Part shown: positions 1 to 9,046 of the stretch, piece after piece
Position numbering within the stretch: the first letter of the stretch is position 1
Layout of the letters: the number at the start of each line of letters is the position of its first letter
DNA from: Taibaiella sp.
GTDB lineage: Bacteria > Bacteroidota > Bacteroidia > Chitinophagales > Chitinophagaceae
Length of the DNA: 64,000 bases
Reading direction: 5' to 3'
Assembly: GCA_019638495.1 (NCBI GenBank)
Contig: JAHBTQ010000001.1
Coordinates: 620,001 to 684,000, forward strand
The notes under the pieces: generated by a model
The model's database searches: none
The model's input: only the letters and a program-made list of their open reading frames with translations
What the model was told of the DNA's origin: nothing
Made by a program: the position numbers and the translations under genes

Positions 1-895
1 CTTTGTAGAGCTCTTCTTTGTTGTTTCCATCTACCTCTATCAACAGGTGTGCTGCTATATCTGGAGGCAGGTCTATAGCGCTGGTGTTCACATACTTCAT
101 AGACCACTCGATGGCGTCGCGCTCCATAAACTCGAGCGCAGATGGCGTGTAACCCTCAAGGAATATGGCGTTCACTGCCTCGCATGCCTGAACGGATGAG
201 CGGAATGGCACCAATATCAACAGGTCTTGTGTCACTGCGGGGATGAGCTTCAATACAATTTTCGTGATGATACCAAGTGTACCTTCGCTGCCCACCAGCA
301 ATTGGGTGAGGTTATATCCTGTGGCATTCTTCAGCACATTGGCCCCAGTCCATATCACGTCTCCTGAGGGTAGAACTACTTCAAGATTCAGGACATAGTC
401 TTTTACTACTCCGTATTTTACTGCGCGCGGGCCGCCGCTGTTCTCCGATACGTTTCCACCTATGAAGCATGAGCCCTTGCTAGCCGGGTCGGGAGGGTAA
501 AATAGACCTTCTGCCTTCAGCGTTTCCTGCAGCACCTGAGTTATTACGCCGGGTTCTGTAGTTACCTGAAAATTGCGCTTGTCTATGTTTAGTATCTTGT
601 TGAAACGCTTCGTATCCAGCACCACGCCGCCATGGGCTGCCAGCGCACCACCACTGAGGCCCGTGCCTGCGCCACGGGGCGTAACGGCAATGTAGTTGTC
701 GCTACAATACTTCATTATGGCAGAGACCTCTGCCACTGAGCCGGGCTGTAGCACCACTTCCGGTAGAAACTTTAGGTCTTCCGTGTGGTCAGATGCGCAG
801 CGCTCCAGGTTTTCGCGGTCCGTATGAATAAACGTAGGACCAAGCAATTCGCGGAAGTACCCGATATCTCCCTCCTCAATTCTTTTAAAAGGCAT
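1..895 (-). CDS. FAD-binding oxidase, GlcD-like (partial)
   Basis: The reading frame starts at an ATG at 895 and runs off the left edge, so only about 298 N-terminal residues are seen. The translation begins MPFKRIEEGDIGYFRELLG and carries the FAD_binding_4 (PCMH-type) core: PRGAGTGLSGGALA near residue 75 and PPDPASKGSCFIGGNVSENSG near residue 130. These are typical of glycolate oxidase GlcD and D-lactate dehydrogenase-like flavoproteins that oxidise 2-hydroxy acids. The visible segment ends in the cap domain. The exact substrate cannot be told from this part. It is divergent from the ATPase gene at 1127 and shares the dyad-rich gap with it. Confidence 0.9.
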   Translation of the reverse strand, partial: MPFKRIEEGDIGYFRELLGPTFIHTDRENLERCASDHTEDLKFLPEVVLQPGSVAEVSAIMKYCSDNYIAVTPRGAGTGLSGGALAAHGGVVLDTKRFNKILNIDKRNFQVTTEPGVITQVLQETLKAEGLFYPPDPASKGSCFIGGNVSENSGGPRAVKYGVVKDYVLNLEVVLPSGDVIWTGANVLKNATGYNLTQLLVGSEGTLGIITKIVLKLIPAVTQDLLILVPFRSSVQACEAVNAIFLEGYTPSALEFMERDAIEWSMKYVNTSAIDLPPDIAAHLLIEVDGNNKEELYK

Positions 896-899
896 GGTG

Positions 900-932
900 C
901 AAAATTGCAGAATATCCGCGGCACGGCTCAAA
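900..932 (-). promoter_or_regulatory. candidate promoter of the GlcD-like gene
   Basis: On the minus strand a TTTG (932-929) is followed after 21 bp by CAATTTTG (907-900), one mismatch from the Bacteroidota -7 box TAnnTTTG. The box lies only 5 bp before the ATG at 895, so the transcript would have almost no leader. Inferred from consensus only. Confidence 0.3.
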
Positions 933-967
933 TGATCATCATTTTTAATGCATATTCATTTTGTGTT

Positions 968-1118
968 AATTGCGTCATCCAAGTGGCCTAATTACTATTA
1001 ATTGCGTCAGTTGAGCGACGCAATTTGCATTTCTGAGACAATTTATACTTTGAATATGCTAATTAGGTCAGTTAACTGACCTAATTAATGTAAATTGCGT
1101 CAGTCAGCCGACCTAATT
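968..1118. repeat. four 26-bp dyad elements in two equal pairs
   Basis: Four elements of 26 bp lie at 968-993, 1000-1025, 1061-1086 and 1093-1118. Each has AATT-GCG/AGG-TC on the left, an 8-bp core, and the complementary half on the right. The third is a perfect 26-bp palindrome centred on GTTAAC; the second has perfect 9-bp arms; the first and fourth join one GCGTC half to one GGCCT or GACCT half. Start-to-start distances are 32, 61 and 32 bp, so the array is two pairs, each with a 6-bp gap. The last element ends 8 bp before the ATPase ATG. Operator array or recombination/replication sites are the main options. Confidence 0.85.
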
Positions 1119-1126
1119 TACATCAT

Positions 1127-2263
1127 ATGGACATTGTACGTCTGTTGCAAGCAGAAATAGATAAACAGATTGGTAAGCAAAAGGTAGTAATGCTATACGG
1201 CTCGCGCAGAACAGGCAAGACGACCATTATCCGCCACCTTGCAGACAAATATGGCAAAGACGTATTGCTACTGCAGGGCGAGGATATGGATGTGTCTATG
1301 TCCCTCGCACAAAGAACCGTAGCTAACTACAAACGGCTGACAAAGGGGAAAAAAATTATCGTCATTGACGAAGCACAAGCTGTGCCTGATATCGGCATGG
1401 TGCTGAAGGTAATGATCGACAACATACACGACATTACCATCATCGCAACCGGCAGCAGCAGTTTTGACCTTGTAAACAAAACCGGCGAACCACTCGTGGG
1501 CCGCAATCTGGTATACCAGCTATATCCTATTGCACAATGCGAACTGAAAGACTATGAAGACCATATAACTACTACCAGGAACCTAGAGCAAAGGCTAATC
1601 TATGGCAGCTATCCCGAGCTATGGCAACTGGAGGATGCAGACGAGCAACAAACCTACCTGCAGCAATTGGTGAATAGCTACCTGCTCAAAGACCTGCTGA
1701 TACTGGAAAATATAAAGGGTGCTGATGTGCTTTATAAATTATTGCAGATGCTGGCCCACCAGGTAGGTAGCCAGGTAAGTACCGTGGAACTGGGAAACCG
1801 CCTGCAGATCAACAAACTAACAGTGGAACGCTACCTGGACCTGCTTACGAAAGTATTTGTGATATACCCGCTATCTGGCTACAGCAGCAATCTCCGCAAG
1901 GAAGTGACCAAAAGCAAGAAGTGGTATTTCTACGACAATGGCATCAGAAACGCGCTCATTAATAATTTCGATGCGTTGCACAAACGTAACGACATAGGAC
2001 AGCTATGGGAGCAGTATGTGATGAGCGAACGCATGAAATACAACGCCTACCGGAAACACAAGGCCCAGTATTACTTCTGGCGCACGTATGATGGGCAGGA
2101 AATAGACCTCCTGGAACTGAAGAATGGCAAAATACAGGCGATAGAATGCAAATGGCAGTCCTCAAAAAAAGTAAAAGTGCCGGCCGCTTTCGAAAAGGCC
2201 TATCCTGATGCAGATTTTAACGTCATCGACAAAAACAACTACCTGGACTGGATAGGCGGCTAA
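1127..2263 (+). CDS. AAA ATPase (AAA_14) with DUF4143 C-terminal domain
   Basis: A 378-residue P-loop ATPase. Walker A is GSRRTGKTT at residues 25-33 and Walker B is KIIVIDEAQ near 75-83, followed by the sensor-like TGSSSFDL. The middle part is a predicted winged-helix segment (NRLQINKLTVERYLDLL). The C-terminal DUF4143 domain ends with E325/D327 followed by E340-C-K342-W, the spacing of a PD-(D/E)XK nuclease-like active site. Family members are common lone genes in Bacteroidota and archaea with unproven function; some annotations link them to mobile elements. There is no room for a normal ribosome site because a 26-bp dyad ends 8 bp upstream. The epimerase downstream has its own promoter. 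Confidence 0.9.
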   Translation: MDIVRLLQAEIDKQIGKQKVVMLYGSRRTGKTTIIRHLADKYGKDVLLLQGEDMDVSMSLAQRTVANYKRLTKGKKIIVIDEAQAVPDIGMVLKVMIDNIHDITIIATGSSSFDLVNKTGEPLVGRNLVYQLYPIAQCELKDYEDHITTTRNLEQRLIYGSYPELWQLEDADEQQTYLQQLVNSYLLKDLLILENIKGADVLYKLLQMLAHQVGSQVSTVELGNRLQINKLTVERYLDLLTKVFVIYPLSGYSSNLRKEVTKSKKWYFYDNGIRNALINNFDALHKRNDIGQLWEQYVMSERMKYNAYRKHKAQYYFWRTYDGQEIDLLELKNGKIQAIECKWQSSKKVKVPAAFEKAYPDADFNVIDKNNYLDWIGG

Positions 2264-2270
2264 GGCGCTT

Positions 2271-2301
2271 TTTGCCATTCCCATTGATGTAGCTAAATTT
2301 G
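2271..2301 (+). promoter_or_regulatory. promoter of the epimerase gene
   Basis: TTTG at 2271-2274, a 19-bp spacer, then TAAATTTG at 2294-2301. This is a full match to the Bacteroidota housekeeping promoter TTTG-N19-21-TAnnTTTG. It lies just past the ATPase stop codon and would give a leader of about 30 nt before the ATG at 2337. Confidence 0.65.
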
Positions 2302-2336
2302 AAGAGCAAAGCCAGTCTTTGATCTTTTTTATCCTG

Positions 2337-3311
2337 ATGATTCTCGTTACCGGCGCCAGCGGATTTTTGGGTCAGCACCTTGTAAGGAGGCTGGCAGCAC
2401 AGAAATTGCCCGTACGCGCACAGTACCACTCCAACCTCCCCGGAGGCGACATCTCAACACTACCCGGAGTGGTATGGCAACAATGTGATCTGCTGGATGT
2501 ATTTGCAGTGGAATCTTTATTGCTGGGTGTCACTGAAATATACCACTGCGCAGGCATTGTGAGTTTTGACCCGGGGCGGAGGGAAGAAATGCTGCACTTT
2601 AACCCGGAGAGTACTGCCAATGTGGTAAACGAAGCACTGCAACAGGCGGTAAGGAAAATGGTGTATGTAAGCTCTGTAGCGGCATTGGGGCGAACCGGCG
2701 ACGAGCAAAAAGTGATAGATGAGGAGGAGGAATGGGGCGAAAGCAAGTACAATTCAGCCTATGGCCTGAGCAAATACCTGGCTGAGATGGAAGTGTGGCG
2801 GGGAATAGGAGAGGGGCTTTGCGCGGCTATCGTGAACCCGTCTGTAATCCTGGGAGCGGGCGACTGGCGGCATGGCTCTCCCCAACTGATGACGGTGGTA
2901 AACAAGGAGTTTCCGTTCTATACCAGCGGCATAAACGGCTGGGTAGATGTGGATGATGTGGTAACCGCCATGACCAATCTGATGGCTTCAGAAATAGAAG
3001 CAGAGCGGTTTATAGTAAGCGAGGGCAACTATCCATTCCGAGATATTTTTACCCGCATGGCTGCCGCACTGGGCAAAAAACCACCAAGGATTCATGCGAA
3101 CCGACTCTTCTCGTTGCTTCTTGCGCGGATAAGCAGGGTGTTTATGGGAAAACATACTGTAATAACGAGGGAAACCATAAGAAATGCACACAGTATATCT
3201 AAATATGATAACAGCAAACTTCTAAAAGCCCTACCCGCATTTGCATATACCCCAATGGACACCACAATAAGTAAAATGGCGAGCGCATTCAGAGGCGCGG
3301 GAAAAATATAA
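2337..3311 (+). CDS. NAD(P)-dependent epimerase/dehydratase
   Basis: An extended short-chain dehydrogenase of 324 residues. The N-terminal dinucleotide-binding motif GASGFLG occupies residues 6-12, and the catalytic YxxxK is seen as YGLSK near residue 142, with VSSVAALG before it. The architecture resembles dihydroflavonol-4-reductase-like and 3-beta-hydroxysteroid dehydrogenase-like proteins that reduce or epimerise sugar or lipid substrates; the substrate is unknown. The ATG at 2337 is preferred to an upstream TTG at 2319 because it places the Rossmann motif at the usual distance and suits the promoter at 2271. Confidence 0.85.
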   Translation: MILVTGASGFLGQHLVRRLAAQKLPVRAQYHSNLPGGDISTLPGVVWQQCDLLDVFAVESLLLGVTEIYHCAGIVSFDPGRREEMLHFNPESTANVVNEALQQAVRKMVYVSSVAALGRTGDEQKVIDEEEEWGESKYNSAYGLSKYLAEMEVWRGIGEGLCAAIVNPSVILGAGDWRHGSPQLMTVVNKEFPFYTSGINGWVDVDDVVTAMTNLMASEIEAERFIVSEGNYPFRDIFTRMAAALGKKPPRIHANRLFSLLLARISRVFMGKHTVITRETIRNAHSISKYDNSKLLKALPAFAYTPMDTTISKMASAFRGAGKI

Positions 3312-3411
3312 TAAGGCATCTATTTTGTTAAAAATTGTTAGCGAACGGCCTGATTTACACCACATTGCAAATAATGAAGCATTGTTTTTTCGTTATTTAA
3401 AAATTACGTCG

Positions 3412-3419
3412 TATCCTTG
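3412..3419 (+). promoter_or_regulatory. possible -7 box upstream of rho
   Basis: TATCCTTG differs by one base from TAnnTTTG. No clear TTTG lies at the expected upstream distance, only a T-run at 3385-3390. If used, it would give a rho leader of about 130 nt, long enough for the autoregulation known for rho leaders in other bacteria. Weak call. Confidence 0.3.
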
Positions 3420-3554
3420 CACCAAGGAATCAGCAATTTTCCAGCCTCCCATTCCTTTTTACCTGAAGTTTCCCTTTTGAAATAATTATTTTAATTCGAT
3501 ACACAGACCGGATCAAGTTTTCTCTAATCAAGATTCATTGTTAAAAAGACAAGC

Positions 3555-5306
3555 ATGCCTTACGATATTACGCAGCTAAATGACATGCTCATTCCTGAGC
3601 TGATGGACGTAGCTAATTCACTAAAAATTACAGGTGCCGGCGGCCTGGATAAACAAGCCCTGGTGTATAAGATACTGGATGCACAGGCCCTATCAGCCGG
3701 CAGTGCCGACGAGCCTAAGAAAAAGCGCGGCAGAAAACCGAAAGACGCAGCAGAAGCGCATGCTGAAGAAGCACCAAAAGAGGTGAAGGCTGAAGTAAAA
3801 GCAGAAACCAAGGCTGCACCTACAGCAGAAGAAACATCTGCCACTGAAGAACAGGCAGACAAGCGCAAGCGCCAAAGGAAGCCAAAAGAAGAACATAATA
3901 ATGCACCTGCAGCCCGCCCTGAACGCCAGCAGGAACCCAGGCAATGGAATGAACGCCGAAACGCGCCAAACCAGCCAAAACCTGTGGAACCCGTTGCAGT
4001 AGAAGCCCCGGCGCCAACTGAAGAAACAGGCATAATAATGCCCGCTGCTGAACAGCCGGATGTGCAACCACCGCAAGAAGCGGCTGCTGCTGAAACACCG
4101 GCAGCACGACCTGAGCGTCAGCAGCACCAACAGTTCAACAATAATAACAGGCCCCGCCGCGAGCAACAACAAAGCAACTTTAACCTGGAGTTTGAAGGCG
4201 TGGTAGCAAGCGAGGGCGTACTGGAAATGATGCCCGATGGATATGGATTCCTGCGCAGCAGCGACTATAACTACCTGAGCTCTCCGGACGATATTTATGT
4301 ATCACCATCGCAGATAAAACTCTTCGGACTTAAGACCGGCGATACGGTGAAAGGCAATGTGCGCCCTCCAAAAGAAGGTGAGAAGTACTTTGCACTGCTG
4401 AAAGTGGAAAGCATCAATGGCCGCCTGCCCGATGAGATCAGGGATCGCGTACCGTTTGACTACCTCACTCCACTATTCCCTTTCGAGAAACTGAACCTGA
4501 CGTCTACAAGCAATAACTACAGCACCCGCATTATGGACCTTTTTACCCCAATAGGTAAAGGTCAGCGCGGACTGATAGTGGCACAGCCAAAGACAGGTAA
4601 AACAATGCTGCTGAAAGAAGTGGCCAACGCGATAGCGGCTAACCATCCTGAATGCTACCTGATGATAGTGCTGGTAGATGAGCGTCCGGAGGAAGTTACC
4701 GACATGCAGCGCAGCGTACGTGCAGAGGTTATCGCTTCTACATTTGACGAGCCTGCAGACAAACACGTAAAGGTTTCTACAATCGCACTGCAGAAAGCTA
4801 AGCGCCTGGTAGAAGTGGGCCATGATGTGGTAATACTCCTGGACTCCATTACGCGCCTGGCACGTGCGCACAACACTGTAGCCCCTGCAAGTGGCAAAGT
4901 GCTGAGCGGTGGTGTGGAAGCAAACGCCATGCAGAAGCCAAAACAATTCTTCGGTGCGGCACGTAAAATAGAAAATGGTGGTTCTCTTACCATACTCGCT
5001 ACTGCTTTGATAGACACCGGCTCTAAGATGGACGAAGTGATCTTTGAAGAATTCAAGGGTACGGGCAACATGGAACTGCAACTGGACAGGAAGCTGGCCA
5101 ACAAGCGTATATTCCCTGCTATCGACATCACTTCATCTTCTACCCGTCGTGATGATCTGCTGCTGGAAAAAGATGTACAGAACAAGATGTGGCTGCTCCG
5201 TAATCATATCTCTGATATGAACACTGACGAAGCAATGCACTTCCTGCTGCAGCAAATGCGCGGCACCAAGAGCAACGAAGAGTTCCTCGCCACGATGAAT
5301 AAGTAA
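3555..5306 (+). CDS. rho: transcription termination factor Rho with long insert
   Basis: A 583-residue Rho, about 165 residues longer than the E. coli protein. The N-terminal Rho_N helical region ([20 protein letters not shown]) is followed by a low-complexity insert from about residue 55 to 205, rich in K, E, A, P, Q and N. The cold-shock RNA-binding domain follows ([22 protein letters not shown]), then the hexameric RecA-like ATPase with Walker [12 protein letters not shown] near residue 345 and the [10 protein letters not shown] motif. Charged disordered inserts at this place are usual in Bacteroidota Rho and may promote condensate formation. It stands alone, with a strong intrinsic terminator 22 bp after its stop codon. 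Confidence 0.97.
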   Translation: MPYDITQLNDMLIPELMDVANSLKITGAGGLDKQALVYKILDAQALSAGSADEPKKKRGRKPKDAAEAHAEEAPKEVKAEVKAETKAAPTAEETSATEEQADKRKRQRKPKEEHNNAPAARPERQQEPRQWNERRNAPNQPKPVEPVAVEAPAPTEETGIIMPAAEQPDVQPPQEAAAAETPAARPERQQHQQFNNNNRPRREQQQSNFNLEFEGVVASEGVLEMMPDGYGFLRSSDYNYLSSPDDIYVSPSQIKLFGLKTGDTVKGNVRPPKEGEKYFALLKVESINGRLPDEIRDRVPFDYLTPLFPFEKLNLTSTSNNYSTRIMDLFTPIGKGQRGLIVAQPKTGKTMLLKEVANAIAANHPECYLMIVLVDERPEEVTDMQRSVRAEVIASTFDEPADKHVKVSTIALQKAKRLVEVGHDVVILLDSITRLARAHNTVAPASGKVLSGGVEANAMQKPKQFFGAARKIENGGSLTILATALIDTGSKMDEVIFEEFKGTGNMELQLDRKLANKRIFPAIDITSSSTRRDDLLLEKDVQNKMWLLRNHISDMNTDEAMHFLLQQMRGTKSNEEFLATMNK

Positions 5307-5327
5307 ACAACACACAAGTAGATAGAA

Positions 5328-5355
5328 AACGCCGCGGGAATCCGCGGCGTTTTTG
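5328..5355 (+). terminator. intrinsic terminator of rho
   Basis: A perfect stem AACGCCGCGG / CCGCGGCGTT with a GAAT loop (5328-5351) is followed by TTTTGTTT. It is a classic intrinsic terminator placed just after the rho stop. Confidence 0.92.
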
Positions 5356-5370
5356 TTTATTAGTAGTGTT

Positions 5371-5478
5371 GCACCGATAAATCGGTGCGCGTTACACGGG
5401 ATCTGGTGTTTGCTTCATAGCTAGAACCCCTAACGGGTCTTATACATTGAGAAATCCTATGTCGCCCTTGCAGGGACC
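5371..5478. repeat. REP-like cluster of short hairpins
   Basis: Between two terminators there are three short dyads: GCACCGAT-AA-ATCGGTGC (5371-5388), ACCC-CTAA-CGGGT (about 5427-5439), and GTCGCCCTTGCAGGGAC (about 5461-5477). Their order and the text around them look like the dispersed intergenic repeats that accompany Y1/RAYT transposases in Bacteroidota. No transposase gene is near. Repeat status cannot be proven from a single copy in this window. Confidence 0.4.
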
Positions 5479-5490
5479 TTGTATAACGAA

Positions 5491-5525
5491 AGAGGCGAAG
5501 CAGTGTATCTGCTTCGCCTCTTTTC
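5491..5525. terminator. bidirectional terminator between rho and the efflux operon
   Basis: A perfect 13-bp stem AGAGGCGAAGCAG / CTGCTTCGCCTCT with a 5-base loop (5491-5521) is flanked by TTTTC on the plus side and by TTTCGTTAT on the minus side. It lies 19 bp past the stop codon of the minus-strand RND pump, so its main role is to end that operon. Confidence 0.85.
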
Positions 5526-5543
5526 AATTCTCTATATTCGGAA

Positions 5544-8500
5544 TTATTCACCGAGTGAGTTGCTCACTTTTGCTCTTGTGCGCTTTACCCAATCCTTGAA
5601 CCTGAAGCTGAGCAGACACATAGCCGGCACCACTATCAGGGTAAGTACGGTAGCAAAGCTAAGGCCGTAGATCATTGTCCACGCCATAGGCGCCCAGAAC
5701 GCAGGGCTATCGCCACCTATAAAGAAGTGCGGGCTGAAATCGCGGAACAGGCCAGCGAAGTCAATGTTCACACCAATTGCCAGCGGGATGAGACCGAGGA
5801 TAGCAGCCGTTGCAGTAAGCAGTACGGGTGTCATACGCGTGCGGCCAGCCTCTACGATGGAGTCGTATGGACTCATACCTTCCTTCAGCATCATATCCAT
5901 AAACTCTATGAGCAGGATACCATTACGCACCACGATACCACAGAGTGCCACGATTCCGATACCGCTCATTACGAGCGAGAATGTGTTACCAAAAATGCTG
6001 TAACCAATGAACACACCGGTGAGGGAGAATATTACTTCGCTCATAATGATCACCGTGCGGCTGATAGAGTTGAACTGCAACACCAGCAGCAGAATGATGA
6101 GGCCAAGCGATATCATCATAGCCGTGCCTAGGAAGCCCATAGTTTCAGCCTGCTCTTCCTGCTGACCGCTCATTACTATGTTAATACCGGCAGGTGCGTG
6201 GAAGTTAGCTATCTCATTTTTCACCGCTTCTACCACCGCATTCTCTTCATAGCCGGAGAGCACGTTTGACGACAGCGATATGATCCGCTTCTGATCCTTA
6301 CGCTTGATGCCACCGTACGTTGTAGAGTACTTGATATCAGCAAATGAGCTGATGGGCACTGTACGTATCATACCACCCATACCCATATCGCGATAGATCA
6401 CCGGCATGTTGCGTATTGCTTCTACATCGCGGCGCTGGTCCGATGAATAGCGCAGGTAGATAGGGTAGTCGTCGTTAGCATCGCGGAAGCGGGAAATCTC
6501 CTTACCGAATACGGCGGTGCGTAATGCATTGGCAACGGCAAACGTACTGATGCTCTCATTGTTCATACGATCGCGATCGAGGTCGAATGTGATCTCCGGC
6601 TTGTTTGCCTGGAAATCGCTGCGCAACTCTTCCACACCCGGTACCTGCTTGTCCTGCAGGTATTTTCTGAGCCTTTCTGATGTGTTGATGAGCGAATCAA
6701 GGTTGTCGCCTGTGAGCTCCACAACTACCGGCTTAGGCAATGGCGGACCGCCCTGCTCCTTGTCGACAGTTACTTCCGCACCAGGGTACTCGCGCACTGC
6801 AGCACGTATCTTATCCAAGTATTGTGCAGATGATACACCGCCCCTGTCTGCAAACTCAACAAAGGCGACAGTGATCTTACCCTTGTTAGGGAAGTCACCG
6901 ATCTCGTTCGTTGTTGGGTCAACTGCACCTACGGTAACGTTAGAGATCACGGAACGCACGATCGGGTTTTTCTTGCCATGCTCAGGATCCATATCCAGCA
7001 CCTTGTATACTTTCTTTTCCAGTTGGCCCAGCACCTCATCCGTATGGCGCTGGTCTGTGCCTATCGGCATGTTGAGGTAGACGTACACAAAGTTCGGATC
7101 TGCTGACGGGAAGAAAACAAAAGGAGGGTGACGCATGTTGTAAGTCACAAGCGACACAGGGAACAGCAATATTGTCGCTATGAGTACAAGGCCCGGCCTT
7201 TTGAGTGAACGCATTAACCAACGTGTATACCACTCGCGGAATGCGGGCCACGCTTTGTGCTGGAAAGCATGTATCCAGCCGGAGAGTACATAACGCTCAA
7301 GCAATACAAACAAGTAAATGAAGATGGTAAAGTTGCCGAGGCCGCGTGAACCACCCAGATAAGCCAGCAATGCCACAGCCAGGAACACCACCATGATGGC
7401 CATATCCTTGCGTGAGAACTTTGGCACTTTGTGTGGGCCTGTAGGCTCAGGCTTCATGAAGCTCACCGCGAATACCGGGTTGATAAGGTATGCCACGAGC
7501 AGCGATGCCACCAATGTGATGATAAGCGTAACCGGCAGGAAGAACATGAAGCTACCGATAACGCCTTTCCAGAACGCAAGTGGAATGAACGGCATCAGTG
7601 TAGTGATGGTACCTGTAAGCACCGGCAGGAACACCTCGCCCGTCGCCATCTTCGCCGCTTCCTTTATATCCCGTTTACCATTGTCGTAAATACGGTGGGT
7701 GTTCTCTATCACTACGATCGCATCATCCACTACTATACCAAGGGCAAGGAGGAATGAGAACAATACAATCATGTTCAGCGTGAAGCCAATACTCGGCAGC
7801 ACCAGGAAGGCGATGGCACAAGACAGCGGCACTGACAGCGCCACGAACAACGCGTTGGTAACACCCATGAAGAACATAAGAATGATGGTAACCAACACGA
7901 ACCCGATAACGATGGTGTTCACAAGGTCGGTGAGCGTACTCTTAGTTGCTTCAGACTGGTCGCCGGTGAGAACGATGTTGAGATCCTTGGGCAGTTCTTC
8001 TTTTTGCATCTTCTTTACCAGCGCATCAATCTTCTCAGACGCTTCAATAAGGTTGGCACCGCTGGCTTTGATAACGTTAAGTGTGATAACGTTCTTACCA
8101 TCCAGTCTTGCAAAGCTCTTCTGCTCTACAAACGTGTCGATAACGGTAGCAATGTCCTTGAGGTAAATGCTCTTGCCTTGCTGGTTCTTTACGATGATGC
8201 CACCAATTTCGCTAGCAGCTTTGAACTCATGCTTTACGCTGAGGATACGCTTCTGATTATTCATGGCCACCTCACCCGCGGTCATGGAGATGTTTTCCAT
8301 GGCCACTGTGCGGTCAATGTCATCAAACGTTAGGCCTGCAGCCTGCATCTTAAACAGGTCTACGTTTATTTGCACCTCGCGCTCTGGTGCACCTACAAGG
8401 TCTACACGCTTTATCTCTTTCTCTGCCTCTATCGCGTCCTTAACCTTGTCGGCATATTTCTTCAGGCGTGCCAGATCGTAGTCGCCAGATACGTTTACGT

Positions 8501-8942
8501 TGAGGATAGGAAACTCCGAGAAGTCGATGTCCTTCACTTCCGGCTGGAAGGGCAGGTTCTGAGGCAGGTCCTGCTTGGCCTTGTCCACACCGTCTTTCAC
8601 GTCCTGCTTAGCCTTGTCGACCTTTACATCCGTGTTGAACTCCACTATTACTACAGAGTAGTCCTGGAATGAATTGCTCGTAACCTTCTTTACTCCCGTG
8701 AGGTTTTTCACCTGCTTTTCTATCGGCTTGGTCACAAGGTTCTCCATGTTCTCCGGAGACGTACCGGGATAAACGGTCTGCACAATGATCTGTGGCAGCT
8801 TTATTTCCGGAAATTGCTCCTTCGGCAAGTTGATGTAGGTGAGCAGACCTATCAACGTGATGAAGATGGTGATGAAGTAAACCGCTGTGCGGTTATCTAT
8901 AACCCAACTGGAGGGTTTAAACTCTTTGAATTTGTCTTTCAT
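5544..8942 (-). CDS. RND efflux transporter, inner-membrane permease
   Basis: A 1132-residue AcrB/CusA-superfamily protein, the proton-driven inner-membrane pump of a tripartite drug or metal efflux system. It has the N-terminal amphipathic start, the first transmembrane helix (AVYFITIFITLIGLLTYI), the large porter loop, and the TM4 motif LGIVVDDAIVVIENTHR whose paired aspartates carry protons. The second half repeats the fold (GIVALCGIVVRNGILLIEFM). An extra segment after TM6 (about residues 500-560) has added hydrophobic helices, making it longer than AcrB. It is the last gene of tetR-tolC-hlyD-RND. The substrate cannot be read from the sequence. Confidence 0.95.
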   Translation of the reverse strand: MKDKFKEFKPSSWVIDNRTAVYFITIFITLIGLLTYINLPKEQFPEIKLPQIIVQTVYPGTSPENMENLVTKPIEKQVKNLTGVKKVTSNSFQDYSVVIVEFNTDVKVDKAKQDVKDGVDKAKQDLPQNLPFQPEVKDIDFSEFPILNVNVSGDYDLARLKKYADKVKDAIEAEKEIKRVDLVGAPEREVQINVDLFKMQAAGLTFDDIDRTVAMENISMTAGEVAMNNQKRILSVKHEFKAASEIGGIIVKNQQGKSIYLKDIATVIDTFVEQKSFARLDGKNVITLNVIKASGANLIEASEKIDALVKKMQKEELPKDLNIVLTGDQSEATKSTLTDLVNTIVIGFVLVTIILMFFMGVTNALFVALSVPLSCAIAFLVLPSIGFTLNMIVLFSFLLALGIVVDDAIVVIENTHRIYDNGKRDIKEAAKMATGEVFLPVLTGTITTLMPFIPLAFWKGVIGSFMFFLPVTLIITLVASLLVAYLINPVFAVSFMKPEPTGPHKVPKFSRKDMAIMVVFLAVALLAYLGGSRGLGNFTIFIYLFVLLERYVLSGWIHAFQHKAWPAFREWYTRWLMRSLKRPGLVLIATILLFPVSLVTYNMRHPPFVFFPSADPNFVYVYLNMPIGTDQRHTDEVLGQLEKKVYKVLDMDPEHGKKNPIVRSVISNVTVGAVDPTTNEIGDFPNKGKITVAFVEFADRGGVSSAQYLDKIRAAVREYPGAEVTVDKEQGGPPLPKPVVVELTGDNLDSLINTSERLRKYLQDKQVPGVEELRSDFQANKPEITFDLDRDRMNNESISTFAVANALRTAVFGKEISRFRDANDDYPIYLRYSSDQRRDVEAIRNMPVIYRDMGMGGMIRTVPISSFADIKYSTTYGGIKRKDQKRIISLSSNVLSGYEENAVVEAVKNEIANFHAPAGINIVMSGQQEEQAETMGFLGTAMMISLGLIILLLVLQFNSISRTVIIMSEVIFSLTGVFIGYSIFGNTFSLVMSGIGIVALCGIVVRNGILLIEFMDMMLKEGMSPYDSIVEAGRTRMTPVLLTATAAILGLIPLAIGVNIDFAGLFRDFSPHFFIGGDSPAFWAPMAWTMIYGLSFATVLTLIVVPAMCLLSFRFKDWVKRTRAKVSNSLGE

Positions 8943-9046
8943 TTTAATGATGTTGTGCGTAGATGAATTGTGTTTCGCACCACTGCAGCGGCCGCAGCCT
9001 CACTGTTCCATTCCCCCTGGCCGACAGACGTGGGTATCACGCCATA

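Noticed and set aside
3560..4172. Long minus-strand open frames inside rho
   Set aside because: They lie opposite the low-complexity Lys/Glu/Ala/Pro-rich insert and translate to Ser/Ala- and Phe/Leu-rich products with no family features; the plus-strand rho is certain.
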